Below are positions 9,023-16,925 of a stretch of 64,000 bases of DNA, piece by piece. Made by a program: the position numbers and the translations under genes. The notes under the pieces are model-generated. The model did not search any database and was not told where the DNA came from. It was given only the letters and a program-made list of their open reading frames with translations. The first letter of the stretch is position 1. The number at the start of each line of letters is the position of its first letter. The stretch comes from Brevibacillus sp051967035 (GTDB taxonomy: Bacteria > Bacillota > Bacilli > Brevibacillales > Brevibacillaceae). Location of the stretch: NCBI RefSeq assembly GCF_051967035.1, contig NZ_JBQCKK010000002.1, positions 327,849 to 391,848 of the forward strand, in the 5' to 3' direction.

Positions 9023-10039
9023 TTGCCAAACAAAAGGCTCTTCCTGACCGTGTTTGTGATTTGTTTCTCGCTGGTTGTGTTGACAGTGGGGCTTGGTGAA
9101 TTGTCCCAATCAAAAAAGAATGCGCAAAAAGTGCAACCTTTTCCCCAAGTAGATACGTCTATAAGCATAAGCGGGACAGAAATGGCTGAGCCAAACGTCA
9201 CGCAGAACGAAAAAGCAACGGGAAAGCCGAAAAAGTGGTATAGCCAGCAGGTAGTCGTCCTGACGTATCACCATGTCACGGATGGATCAGGCCAGCGGTA
9301 TGTGATTACGCCGGAGCAATTCGCTCGACATATGTCGTTTTTGCACGAAAACGACCTGAATCCCATCTCGTTGGAGGAGTTTTTGCATTTTGTCGATACA
9401 GGGAGTTTGCCGACAGAAAATGCTGTCCTGATTACCTTTGACGACGGCTATGAGAGTTATTACACGCACGCTTTTCCCATCTTGCGTACATACGGCTACC
9501 CGTCAGTGAACTTCGTCATTGCAGGACGCTTGCGAGATGTAGCCGATCGAAAACGGGAGAACATGACGACGCCACTGACGCGTCAGCAAGTCATGGAAAT
9601 GCTTCACTCCGGGCTGACGGATATCGGTTCGCATACGTACAGTCTGCACGAAGAGGAAGCACGGAATGAATGGGGGGAGACGGGACCGGAGACGGCCCCC
9701 GTCTACTTGCAGGATTTACAACGACTAGAAAATGAGGAAGAATATAGGGATCGACTCTATGTGGATTTCCGTATGTCTCGCGCAGGCTTGAACAAATGGC
9801 TGGGCCGGGAGATCCATGCGATTTCCTTGCCGTTTGGCTATACGAATCCCGTCGTATTGGAGACAGCGCGACAGGCCGGCTACGCATATGTCTTTACTTC
9901 TACACCCGGTTTTGTCAAAAGGGGGGCAAATCCGTTTGCCATCCCGCGGAATGATGTGGGCCTGCGAGATGTTGATGAGGTCAAACTCCAACAGCTGTTC
10001 ACGAAAGCGAAAAAAGAGTTCGAAGGAGAGCAATCATGA
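9023..10039 (+). CDS. Membrane-anchored polysaccharide deacetylase (NodB family)
   Basis: NodB-homology (carbohydrate esterase 4) protein of 338 residues. It has a TTG start with GAGGAGGGG upstream. Residues 6-26 form a single membrane anchor or uncleaved signal. The catalytic fold begins about residue 75 with LTYHHV. The metal-site motif is FDDGYESYY (about 140) and the second His motif is DIGSHTYSLH (about 202). SLPFGY is the later family motif. Members remove N-acetyl groups from peptidoglycan or exopolysaccharide outside the membrane. The last four bases (ATGA) overlap degS, so the two are translationally coupled. Confidence 0.85.
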   Translation: MPNKRLFLTVFVICFSLVVLTVGLGELSQSKKNAQKVQPFPQVDTSISISGTEMAEPNVTQNEKATGKPKKWYSQQVVVLTYHHVTDGSGQRYVITPEQFARHMSFLHENDLNPISLEEFLHFVDTGSLPTENAVLITFDDGYESYYTHAFPILRTYGYPSVNFVIAGRLRDVADRKRENMTTPLTRQQVMEMLHSGLTDIGSHTYSLHEEEARNEWGETGPETAPVYLQDLQRLENEEEYRDRLYVDFRMSRAGLNKWLGREIHAISLPFGYTNPVVLETARQAGYAYVFTSTPGFVKRGANPFAIPRNDVGLRDVDEVKLQQLFTKAKKEFEGEQS

Positions 10040-11178
10040 ACAAAGCGATCGACATCAGCGTGCTGGATGGGGTGATCAAGAGAACGATTGAAACGGTGGA
10101 AACGAGTAAAACCCAAATTTTTGATATAGCTGAAAGCGCCAGACAGCAAGGCAACTCGTTAAAATTTGATTTGCACGAGCTTCGCCAGGAAATTTCGAAG
10201 GTCATTCAGAAGGTCGATGCGCTGGAGCTGGCCTATCGCAAGTCGCGCAACAGACTCGTTCAGGTAAGCCGCAACTTCCACATGTACACGGAGGACGACA
10301 TTCGGATTGCCTACGAGGAAGCCAGCCGGATTCAGGTCGAGCTGTCCATCTATCGCGAACGGGAAAACAATCTGAAGCGCCGCCGAAACGACCTGGAGCG
10401 TCAGTTGCGCACGTTGGAGGAAACCATCGTTCGCGCGGAAAAGCTGGTTTCCCAGATGAGCGTCGTGCTCGGCTATTTGACTGGCGACCTGAGCAAGATC
10501 GGAGAAGCGCTGGAATCGGCCAAGCAGACGCAACTGATGGGGTTGAAGATCATTCAGGCCCAGGAAGAGGAGCGCAAGCGTGTCGCGCGAGAGATTCACG
10601 ATGGCCCCGCGCAATCGATGGCAAACGTCGTACTGCGCTCGGAAATCGTGGAGCGTATGCTGAAAAACGAGCGTATTCTGGAAGCGCAAATGGAGCTGCA
10701 CGAGTTGAAGGAAATGGTTCGTCTGAGCCTGGCTGATGTCAGACGGATTATTTTTGACCTTCGCCCGATGGCTCTTGATGACCTTGGACTGGTGCCCACG
10801 CTGCAAAAATATATCCAGACGTGCGAAGAGCGTATCCGTGCTTCCATTGATCTGGTAGTATTTGGTGTGGAGCCACCGCTGCGCAGTTCGGTCAAGGCAG
10901 CGATTTTCCGGCTCGTTCAGGAATGCCTGAACAACGTGGAGAAGCACGCAGGCGCTTCCTCGGTACAAGTGAAGCTGGAGTTTATGCAGGAGTCGCTGAG
11001 CCTCGTCGTCAAAGACGATGGGGTCGGATTCGATCTGGAGAAGCGCATGGCGAACGGCAACTCCTTTGGGCTTTTGGGAATGCGTGAGCGCGTGCAGCTG
11101 CTGGAAGGCAGTGTGGATCTGCAATCGACTCCTGGCGAAGGAACAAAGGTAATTTTCCAAATACCGTTAAAAATATGA
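10036..11178 (+). CDS. degS: Sensor histidine kinase DegS
   Basis: Cytoplasmic sensor kinase of the DegS/DegU system, which controls degradative enzymes, competence and motility in Bacillales. The 380-residue product has no membrane segment. A long coiled coil (about 90-180) leads into a HisKA_3 box EEERKRVAREIHDGPAQ with H188 as the likely phosphorylated His. The HATPase region follows: ECLNNVEKHA (N-box), DDGVGFD (G1) and GLLGMRERV (G2). Its partner degU follows after 34 bases. Confidence 0.96.
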   Translation: MNKAIDISVLDGVIKRTIETVETSKTQIFDIAESARQQGNSLKFDLHELRQEISKVIQKVDALELAYRKSRNRLVQVSRNFHMYTEDDIRIAYEEASRIQVELSIYRERENNLKRRRNDLERQLRTLEETIVRAEKLVSQMSVVLGYLTGDLSKIGEALESAKQTQLMGLKIIQAQEEERKRVAREIHDGPAQSMANVVLRSEIVERMLKNERILEAQMELHELKEMVRLSLADVRRIIFDLRPMALDDLGLVPTLQKYIQTCEERIRASIDLVVFGVEPPLRSSVKAAIFRLVQECLNNVEKHAGASSVQVKLEFMQESLSLVVKDDGVGFDLEKRMANGNSFGLLGMRERVQLLEGSVDLQSTPGEGTKVIFQIPLKI

Positions 11179-11212
11179 ACCGATACAGACTATGTACACA
11201 GGGGGATGAAAC

Positions 11213-11920
11213 ATGGAAAAAAGACAGCAAGAGCTCCGCATTGTAATTGTGGACGACCACCAATTGTTCCGCGAGGGCGTGAAACGTATTTTGGAAATGG
11301 AAGAAGACTTTAAGGTCGTCGGAGAAGGCGCGGACGGCGAAGAGGCTGCTTTGCTTGCGGAAGAGCACAAGCCGGATGTTTTGCTCATGGATATCAACAT
11401 GCCAAACGTCAATGGCGTCTCTGCTGCGGAACATGTCATCTCCGTGAGTCCCTCCACGCGAGTCATCATGCTCTCGATTCACGATGACGAGGGCTACGTA
11501 TATCGCACGCTGCGTTCCGGCGCGTCGGGCTATCTGCTGAAAGAGATGGGGACAAGCGATCTGGTGGACGCCGTGCGCGTGGTGGCAAGCGGCGGCGCAT
11601 ACATACACCCGAAGGTGACGGGCAAGCTGATCGAGGAGTTTCGTCGCCTGAGCGAGAACGAGGGAACGTCAGAGCGCAGCTTCTCCGTGGATGATTCGCA
11701 AACGATCGATCCAAAGGTGATCGAATCGCTGACTCGCCGCGAGCGGGAAGTGCTGCAGTTGATGGCGGAAGGAAAAAGCAACCGGGCCATCGGGGAATTT
11801 TTGTTCATCAGCGAGAAGACGGTGAAAAATCACGTCAGCAGCATTCTGCAAAAGCTGAATGTCCAGGACCGTACGCAGGCTGTTGTCATCTCGATTAAAA
11901 ACGGCTGGGTGAAGCTGTAA
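11213..11920 (+). CDS. degU: Response regulator DegU
   Basis: NarL/LuxR-type response regulator of 235 residues. The receiver domain carries the acidic pair DD at 14-15, phosphoacceptor D60 (in VLLMDINMP) and the conserved Lys in LLKEMG (about 110). A LuxR-type helix-turn-helix lies at about 168-230 (LTRREREVL ... EKTVKNHVSSI). The start follows AGGGGGAT. In B. subtilis, DegU~P represses or activates flagellar, competence and protease genes. Here it sits just upstream of the com and flagellar genes, the conserved Bacillales order. Confidence 0.96.
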   Translation: MEKRQQELRIVIVDDHQLFREGVKRILEMEEDFKVVGEGADGEEAALLAEEHKPDVLLMDINMPNVNGVSAAEHVISVSPSTRVIMLSIHDDEGYVYRTLRSGASGYLLKEMGTSDLVDAVRVVASGGAYIHPKVTGKLIEEFRRLSENEGTSERSFSVDDSQTIDPKVIESLTRREREVLQLMAEGKSNRAIGEFLFISEKTVKNHVSSILQKLNVQDRTQAVVISIKNGWVKL

Positions 11921-11988
11921 GTCCAGGCGGTGCATCCAGCCGGAACCGTGTTCAAGCCATTCCGCATACCTTTTTAGTAGGAGGGGGT

Positions 11989-12369
11989 ATGACCGTGATG
12001 GCAGAACTGGTTGTATGGCTGTTGGCGGTTGTTGGTTGCTCCGCATTGCTGGTCACGGCAGCGGAGCGATGGACCAGTCGGATGAACAGCGTGGCCGAAC
12101 TTTCCCAAGAACACTATCGTTTATTGGTACACAATTCGGAGCAGGTGCTGGAGCGGGCGGTCAGAAGACTTTTGTTTCGCTCCTACTGGAGTGGCAAGCC
12201 GATCCGGATTACGTTGATAGAAGAAGGGTCTACAGATGATACGTCCCGGATGCTGACGATCTTGGCGCGAGAACCGTACGGCTGTGGCTTGTGCATGGCA
12301 GACGGTCAGACCGAATCGGCGACGGGAGCGATTGTCATCGATCTGCGCAAGAAGCGGGAAGGAGCCTGA
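11989..12369 (+). CDS. Small membrane-anchored protein of unknown function
   Basis: Not recognised. The 126-residue product has one N-terminal membrane segment (about 5-25), a charged helix (about 30-60) and a small soluble part containing IRITLIEEGSTDD and CGLCM (two Cys three apart). AGGAGGGGG lies only four bases before the ATG; a GTG at 11995 or an ATG at 11998 is better spaced, so the protein may start two or three codons later. It occupies the place between degU and comFA where B. subtilis has degV, but it does not resemble a DegV lipid-binding protein. Confidence 0.6.
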   Translation: MTVMAELVVWLLAVVGCSALLVTAAERWTSRMNSVAELSQEHYRLLVHNSEQVLERAVRRLLFRSYWSGKPIRITLIEEGSTDDTSRMLTILAREPYGCGLCMADGQTESATGAIVIDLRKKREGA

Positions 12370-12394
12370 GTTTTCGGGCAAATAAATAGATGGG

Positions 12395-12425
12395 CAAGGC
12401 TGTCGAGCGATTCGGCAGCCTTTTG
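12395..12425 (+). terminator. Terminator after 11989-12369 gene
   Basis: AAGGCTG (12396-12402) pairs with CAGCCTT (12416-12422), with an inner TCG/CGG extension, ending in TTTT. Confidence 0.6.
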
Positions 12426-12508
12426 GCGTTTTCGTAAAAACATTTGCCGACCGGGCTTGTCTTTTCGCACAATAATGGCAGAGAACAGGCAAGGAATGGG
12501 GGAGGCAA

Positions 12509-14617
12509 ATGCGCGAGTACTTGCTGTATATCAAATGCGGCACAGAGGCAGTACCGTCTGTCCGAACGTATGTGACGCCAAGCTTTTCGGTCGATCAAGC
12601 TTTTTGGCAGGAGAGGGAGGGAGGCGTGCTGCATGTGATCGGCAAAACGTCGTCGCTTGCCTTGGCCTTTTCCTTGCGCGAGAAAATAAACGAGCGGTTG
12701 CGCAAGGGCGTGGGAGAGGGGCGCGCGCTGACGGATACGCAGGTGGCGGAGCTGCGGAGTCTGGCTGTGGCGAAGGTCCGGGAGGCGAGCGCGCTATACG
12801 GCCGGGAAGTGGCGGGGAGGCAGGCACGGCACGGGAGCTGGAGGATGTACCCGGCAGATCAGCAGCGTGAGACCGTCCGAAGGGACAGCGAGGAGCCGCA
12901 AGCGCATTCGCGCCCATCCCGACAGCATAAGGAGTGGTTTGCATGGGAGGCAATTGCGTGCAGCGTGGAAGTAGGGGAGTCGGGTTCTCGCCCTTCCCCT
13001 CACCCGCTATCTCTGGCGCATGAGGCAAGGTCGCCGTTCCTATCTCGTGATGATGCGCTGCAAGCTGCATCCGCCCCCTCTACGCGAGCAGAAAGAAACG
13101 ACAGGGCCTTGAAACAATTGCTGGATGGCCGCGCTCTTCTCTGGGATGAAATCGGGGCACTTTTGCAGAAGCGGGGAGTGGAGGTGGAGGATCTTGCTGC
13201 CGCCTTGCACAGGCACGTGCTGACTGGCAGAGCGCATTGGCTTCCCGGGGTGCGGATTGACGTGGGCAGCAATTGGTATCAAAGCCGCCTTGTTCTGAGC
13301 TGTGAACGATGCGGCAGTACGGGACGAGCGGTCGAGCTGACCTACTGCCATACGTGCGGGCAAGGCTGCGCATACTGCACGACTTGCCTGGGGATGGGCA
13401 GGAGCAAATGCTGCACGCCGTATATTTTGCTTGCGGCAAGCGGTTCATTTCCTGTCGGGAGCAACAAGGGGGCAAGCCGGGAACCTTCGCGGCTGGAGTG
13501 GACAGGCAGTTACTCGGACGATCAGGCGAGAGCTGCCGAGCGCGCTCGGCGTTTTGTTGCGAACCCGCGCCCGGGTCTTTCCGCGTTTTTGATTTGGGCT
13601 GTGTGCGGAGCTGGCAAAACCGAGCTGCTCTTTCCTTCCCTGGCAGAGGGACTGGCGGCGGGAGGTCGCGTGCTGATTGCTACTCCGCGAAAAGACGTGG
13701 TGCTGGAGCTGGCACCTCGCATTCAACGGGTGTTTCCCCATGCGCGGGTGATTGCCGTCCACGGCGCCAGCGCCGAAAAATGGGAGGACAGCGACATCAC
13801 GATTGCGACTACCCATCAGGTCATGCGCTATTATCGCCGATTCGCTTTGGTTGTGCTCGACGAGGCGGATGCGTTTCCGTACCACAATAATCCCATCCTC
13901 TATCGGGCGCTGGCAAGAGCTGTGCACCAGGCAGGGAAGCTCTTGTATTTGAGCGCGACCCCACCGCGCTATCTGCAAAAGCGCCTCGTTTCAAACGATC
14001 GTTCAACGGGTCCTGCCGCAGCGGCCATCCCGCTTTTTTCTGCCACACACGTCCTTTTGCCGGGTCGCTACCACGGTTTTCCCCTGCCTGTTCCCGAGGT
14101 GCTTACCGTCCGTGGGCTGCACAAGCGCGTTCGGTCCAAGCAAGCGATCTCGGCATTGACAGACGCGGTGCTTCGTTCGCTGGAGGCCGGACGGCAACTG
14201 TTTGTGTTCGTTCCGCGCATTGATGATGTGGAGGTAGTGCTGGCTTATTTGCACAAATGGCTGCCGGCTCATGCCGGGCAGATGGCGGGTGTCCATGCTG
14301 CGGACCCGATGCGCGAGGAAAAGGTGCTGGCTTTTCGGCAAAAACGCTCTACGCTCATGGTGACGACGACGATTTTGGAGCGGGGGGTAACGATCCCGAA
14401 GAGCGATGTAATTGTCGTCGGCGCAGAGGCGCCTGTCTTTGACGAAGCTTCGTTGGTACAAATTGCCGGACGCGTAGGCAGGGCGTTCGAGGATCCGGCG
14501 GGCAGCGTGTTGTTTTTGCAGGCGGAACGCGCGACGGCACCCAAGCTCGCAGTCAGGCAAATCACCCGGATGAATCTGCATGCCAAACAGCTCGCAACAG
14601 GAAGGAAGCATTCATGA
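12509..14617 (+). CDS. comFA: Late competence helicase ComFA (extended N-terminus)
   Basis: DEAD-box DNA translocase used in natural transformation, thought to help pull single-stranded DNA through the ComEC channel. A four-Cys zinc module lies at about 265-303 (CERCG ... CHTCG ... CAYCTTC). Walker A is AVCGAGKTELL (about 365-375), the DEAD box VVLDEADAF (about 448) and motif III SATPP. A helicase C-terminal domain has ILERGVTIP and QIAGRVGR. At 702 residues it is some 240 longer than B. subtilis ComFA; the extra length is a low-complexity, Arg-rich N-terminal region. GGGGGAGG precedes the ATG. Its stop overlaps comFC by four bases (ATGA). Confidence 0.92.
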   Translation: MREYLLYIKCGTEAVPSVRTYVTPSFSVDQAFWQEREGGVLHVIGKTSSLALAFSLREKINERLRKGVGEGRALTDTQVAELRSLAVAKVREASALYGREVAGRQARHGSWRMYPADQQRETVRRDSEEPQAHSRPSRQHKEWFAWEAIACSVEVGESGSRPSPHPLSLAHEARSPFLSRDDALQAASAPSTRAERNDRALKQLLDGRALLWDEIGALLQKRGVEVEDLAAALHRHVLTGRAHWLPGVRIDVGSNWYQSRLVLSCERCGSTGRAVELTYCHTCGQGCAYCTTCLGMGRSKCCTPYILLAASGSFPVGSNKGASREPSRLEWTGSYSDDQARAAERARRFVANPRPGLSAFLIWAVCGAGKTELLFPSLAEGLAAGGRVLIATPRKDVVLELAPRIQRVFPHARVIAVHGASAEKWEDSDITIATTHQVMRYYRRFALVVLDEADAFPYHNNPILYRALARAVHQAGKLLYLSATPPRYLQKRLVSNDRSTGPAAAAIPLFSATHVLLPGRYHGFPLPVPEVLTVRGLHKRVRSKQAISALTDAVLRSLEAGRQLFVFVPRIDDVEVVLAYLHKWLPAHAGQMAGVHAADPMREEKVLAFRQKRSTLMVTTTILERGVTIPKSDVIVVGAEAPVFDEASLVQIAGRVGRAFEDPAGSVLFLQAERATAPKLAVRQITRMNLHAKQLATGRKHS

Positions 14618-15462
14618 AGGCCGCTGCCTGTGTCAGCTGTGGCGGGCGAGTGAATACTCCCAAAAGAGAAGCGGTCGTCCGCGCGAGGGCGAGCCGGCTC
14701 GCCCGTCCTGACAGCTATCCGGCGATCTATCGCTTGCTGCGCGGTCTCCCGGCGTGCGCAAGCTGTCTGGAAGCCCTGCCGTTCATCGAGGAGGAGATTT
14801 GCCGACAGTGCGGGCGCGACATGCGTACAGAGAGGTACAGGAGCGAGGGTCGCTGCCGCGACTGTGCAAAGGAAGGGGACGAGCCGCTGCAGGAAAATCG
14901 CAGTCTGCTTCGGTACGAGCAGGACGGCAAAAGGCTGCTTGGCCTGTTCAAATACCGCGGGGATGAGCGCCTGGCCGACTATTACGGAACGCTTTTGGCC
15001 ATCGCGGCCTTTCGCTTCTACACGCCGTCGAGCTTCGCCTGCATCACCACTGTCCCGCTTCATGAAAGGCGGCTGCAAGCGCGCGGCTTCAACCAGGTAG
15101 ACTTGCTGGCAGCCTGGTTGGGCAGGACAACCGGGATTCCGGTGAGGCCCCTGCTCACACGCATCAAAGAGACGGAGAAACTGAGCAAGCAGGGGGGACG
15201 CGCATCCCGGCAGAAAAGCATGCGGGAAGCTTTTGCTTGGGACGAGGGAGCGGTACTGCCTGAGTTTGTCGGTGCCAGTTCTTGTAGCCGTGCCGTCGGT
15301 CCATCCCCGAATACCCGCAGCCCTCTGGTCGCCGAGCCTCTCAAAATTCTGCTGATCGACGATATTTACACGACCGGATCGACTCTTCGCTCTTGCGCAA
15401 GAACAGTGCGGGCGCATTTGGGGACAGTTTGTGAAATTTATTCCTTGACCATATACAGATAG
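14614..15462 (+). CDS. comFC: Competence protein ComFC (phosphoribosyltransferase fold)
   Basis: ComFC/GntX family, 282 residues. The N-terminal zinc ribbon has CASC (about 46) and CRQCG with CRDC (about 68-88). The C-terminal PRTase fold has the PRPP loop LLIDDIYTTGSTL (about 247-259). It is required for transformation in Bacillus and acts with ComFA in the cytoplasm. It is translationally coupled to comFA. A longer-than-usual insert lies before the PRPP loop (about 210-240). Confidence 0.93.
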   Translation: MKAAACVSCGGRVNTPKREAVVRARASRLARPDSYPAIYRLLRGLPACASCLEALPFIEEEICRQCGRDMRTERYRSEGRCRDCAKEGDEPLQENRSLLRYEQDGKRLLGLFKYRGDERLADYYGTLLAIAAFRFYTPSSFACITTVPLHERRLQARGFNQVDLLAAWLGRTTGIPVRPLLTRIKETEKLSKQGGRASRQKSMREAFAWDEGAVLPEFVGASSCSRAVGPSPNTRSPLVAEPLKILLIDDIYTTGSTLRSCARTVRAHLGTVCEIYSLTIYR

Positions 15463-15547
15463 CCAGTTGGGAAAAGTTACGCTATCATGGAAGCATACAG
15501 CAAGCGGAAACGGAACGAACTTTCTGGATGTTGAAGGGGGTGCTTCT

Positions 15548-15979
15548 ATGTCTCTGGGCAAGCTGGCAAACTGCTCGCGGTGTGACGCTCTATTCGTACA
15601 AACAGTCCGTGACATTTGCCCCAACTGCTATCAACAAGTGGAACAAGAATATGAAAAATGCGCCCGTTTTTTGCGCAAGCGGGAAAATCGCGGGGCTACG
15701 ATTCACCAGGTAAGCGAAGCCACAGGGGTGAGCGTGAAGCAAATTACGAGGTTTATCAAGGAAGGGCGCATTTCTGTAGAGGGCAACCCGAACCTTGGTT
15801 ACCCGTGCGAAATTTGTGGGATTTTGATCCGCACTGGCAACATGTGCGACGCCTGCATGAAGGGATTGAAGCATGAGATCACGCAGCAGCTCGAAGTGGA
15901 CCAGCGCCTGGAGCAGGACGCGCGGGCCCGTCAGGCGGAAGCGGCCGCCTATCGAAGAAAGCAGAATCGTGACGAATAG
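15548..15979 (+). CDS. yvyF: YvyF-type flagellar operon protein
   Basis: Small Cys-rich protein (143 residues) of the TIGR03826/YvyF family found between comFC and flgM in Bacillales. The N-terminal ribbon has CSRC and CPNC (about 9-31). A MerR/excisionase-like helix-turn-helix lies at about 55-85 (TIHQVSEATGVSVKQITRFI), and a second Cys group CEIC with CDAC near 96-117. The ATG at 15548 has AAGGGGG upstream; an upstream in-frame ATG lacks a ribosome site. A regulatory role is likely but not proven. Transcription from comFA probably ends in the hairpin at 16017. Confidence 0.85.
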   Translation: MSLGKLANCSRCDALFVQTVRDICPNCYQQVEQEYEKCARFLRKRENRGATIHQVSEATGVSVKQITRFIKEGRISVEGNPNLGYPCEICGILIRTGNMCDACMKGLKHEITQQLEVDQRLEQDARARQAEAAAYRRKQNRDE

Positions 15980-15995
15980 TTTTGCGCAAAAAAAC

Positions 15996-16023
15996 TAATC
16001 GTCAATCAGGAAATTGCCGATGA
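15996..16023 (+). promoter_or_regulatory. Sigma-D (flagellar) promoter candidate for flgM operon
   Basis: TAAT (15996-15999), 16 bases, GCCGATGA (16016-16023), compared with TAAA/GCCGATAT. The spacer matches that of the hag promoter. The -10 element overlaps the left arm of the terminator that ends the com transcript. Confidence 0.6.
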
Positions 16024-16052
16024 TACTACTAAGAGGTATCATCGGTTTTTCT
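16017..16052 (+). terminator. Terminator of comFA-comFC-yvyF
   Basis: Perfect 10-bp stem CCGATGATAC (16017-16026) with GTATCATCGG (16036-16045), followed by TTTTTCT. Confidence 0.85.
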
Positions 16053-16109
16053 GTTAGCAGGGACCTGTTCCCGCGAAAATGTCCGGTGGTTTGAGAGGAT
16101 GGGAATCAG

Positions 16110-16385
16110 ATGCGGATTAATGAACCGAACCGTGTCGGGATGATGAATGCTTACAACAAGACGGCGAACAACCAGGTAGGCAAAAACGGAAAAATCCCCA
16201 TGGGCAAGGATGAGGTCAACATTTCCACGGAAGCGCTGGAAATGCAGCGTCAGATTGAAGATGCGAACGCGCCCCAGCGCCGCGAAAAGGTAGAGCAGCT
16301 GAAAAAGCAAGTCGAGGAAGGCACGTATCGCGTCCCGAGCGAACGCATTGCCGAGAAGCTGCTGTCTTTTTGGAAAAAGCGATAA
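16110..16385 (+). CDS. flgM: Anti-sigma-D factor FlgM
   Basis: Small (91-residue) anti-sigma factor that binds and holds sigma-D until hook completion. The N-terminal half is polar and probably unfolded. The C-terminal half carries the conserved sigma-binding helices (VNISTEALEMQRQ, RREKVEQLKKQVEEGTY, IAEKLLSFW). GAGGATGGGA lies upstream of the ATG. It leads the flgM-flgN-flgK-flgL run. A sigma-D site in front would give the usual negative feedback. Confidence 0.94.
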   Translation: MRINEPNRVGMMNAYNKTANNQVGKNGKIPMGKDEVNISTEALEMQRQIEDANAPQRREKVEQLKKQVEEGTYRVPSERIAEKLLSFWKKR

Positions 16386-16421
16386 CCCAGTTCTCTAGGG
16401 AAGACGAGGAGAAACGCGAAC

Positions 16422-16913
16422 ATGGAGAGACTCTACGATCTGCTCGACAACTTGATCCAGTTGCACAAAGCCTTGTACACTTTGGCCACACACAAAAAAG
16501 ATGTGCTGGTGAAAGGAAACGTGGATGAGCTGGTGGCGATTACCCGCCGGGAACAAAAGCTAATCAAGGGCGTCACAGCAGCAGAAGCAGCCCGCCAAAG
16601 TCTGGTCCAGGAACTGACCGTCGAAAAAGGCTTGGCGCTTCGGGAAGGCACACTGGCTGAATTGATCAAGTTGACGACCAGTGCGGAAGAGAAGACGCGG
16701 CTAGCGTCCTATCGCGACGAGCTTGTCCGGATTGTCACCGAACTGCGTGAGGCAAACGAGCTGAATCAGCAGTTGCTGGAGCAATCCCTTTCTTTTGTAA
16801 ACATGACGCTCGACCTGATTACGGACACGCCGGAAGACGATTTTATTTACGGCAATCCGGGCGCGGACACGTACCGCCAGGCGAGCCGAACTTTTTTCAA
16901 CAAAAAAGCGTAA
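16422..16913 (+). CDS. flgN: Flagellar chaperone FlgN
   Basis: FlgN-family export chaperone for the hook-filament junction proteins FlgK and FlgL, 163 residues and almost wholly helical. It has the typical N-terminal pattern LYDLLDNLIQLHKALYTLA followed by KKDVLVKGNVDELVAITRREQKLI. It lies 36 bases after flgM and 12 before flgK, its client. Confidence 0.9.
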   Translation: MERLYDLLDNLIQLHKALYTLATHKKDVLVKGNVDELVAITRREQKLIKGVTAAEAARQSLVQELTVEKGLALREGTLAELIKLTTSAEEKTRLASYRDELVRIVTELREANELNQQLLEQSLSFVNMTLDLITDTPEDDFIYGNPGADTYRQASRTFFNKKA

Positions 16914-16925
16914 AGAGGTGCTGAG

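Noticed and set aside
14269..15624. 451-codon minus-strand frame over comFA/comFC
   Set aside because: Mirrors comFC and the end of comFA; no start signal and no recognisable motif.
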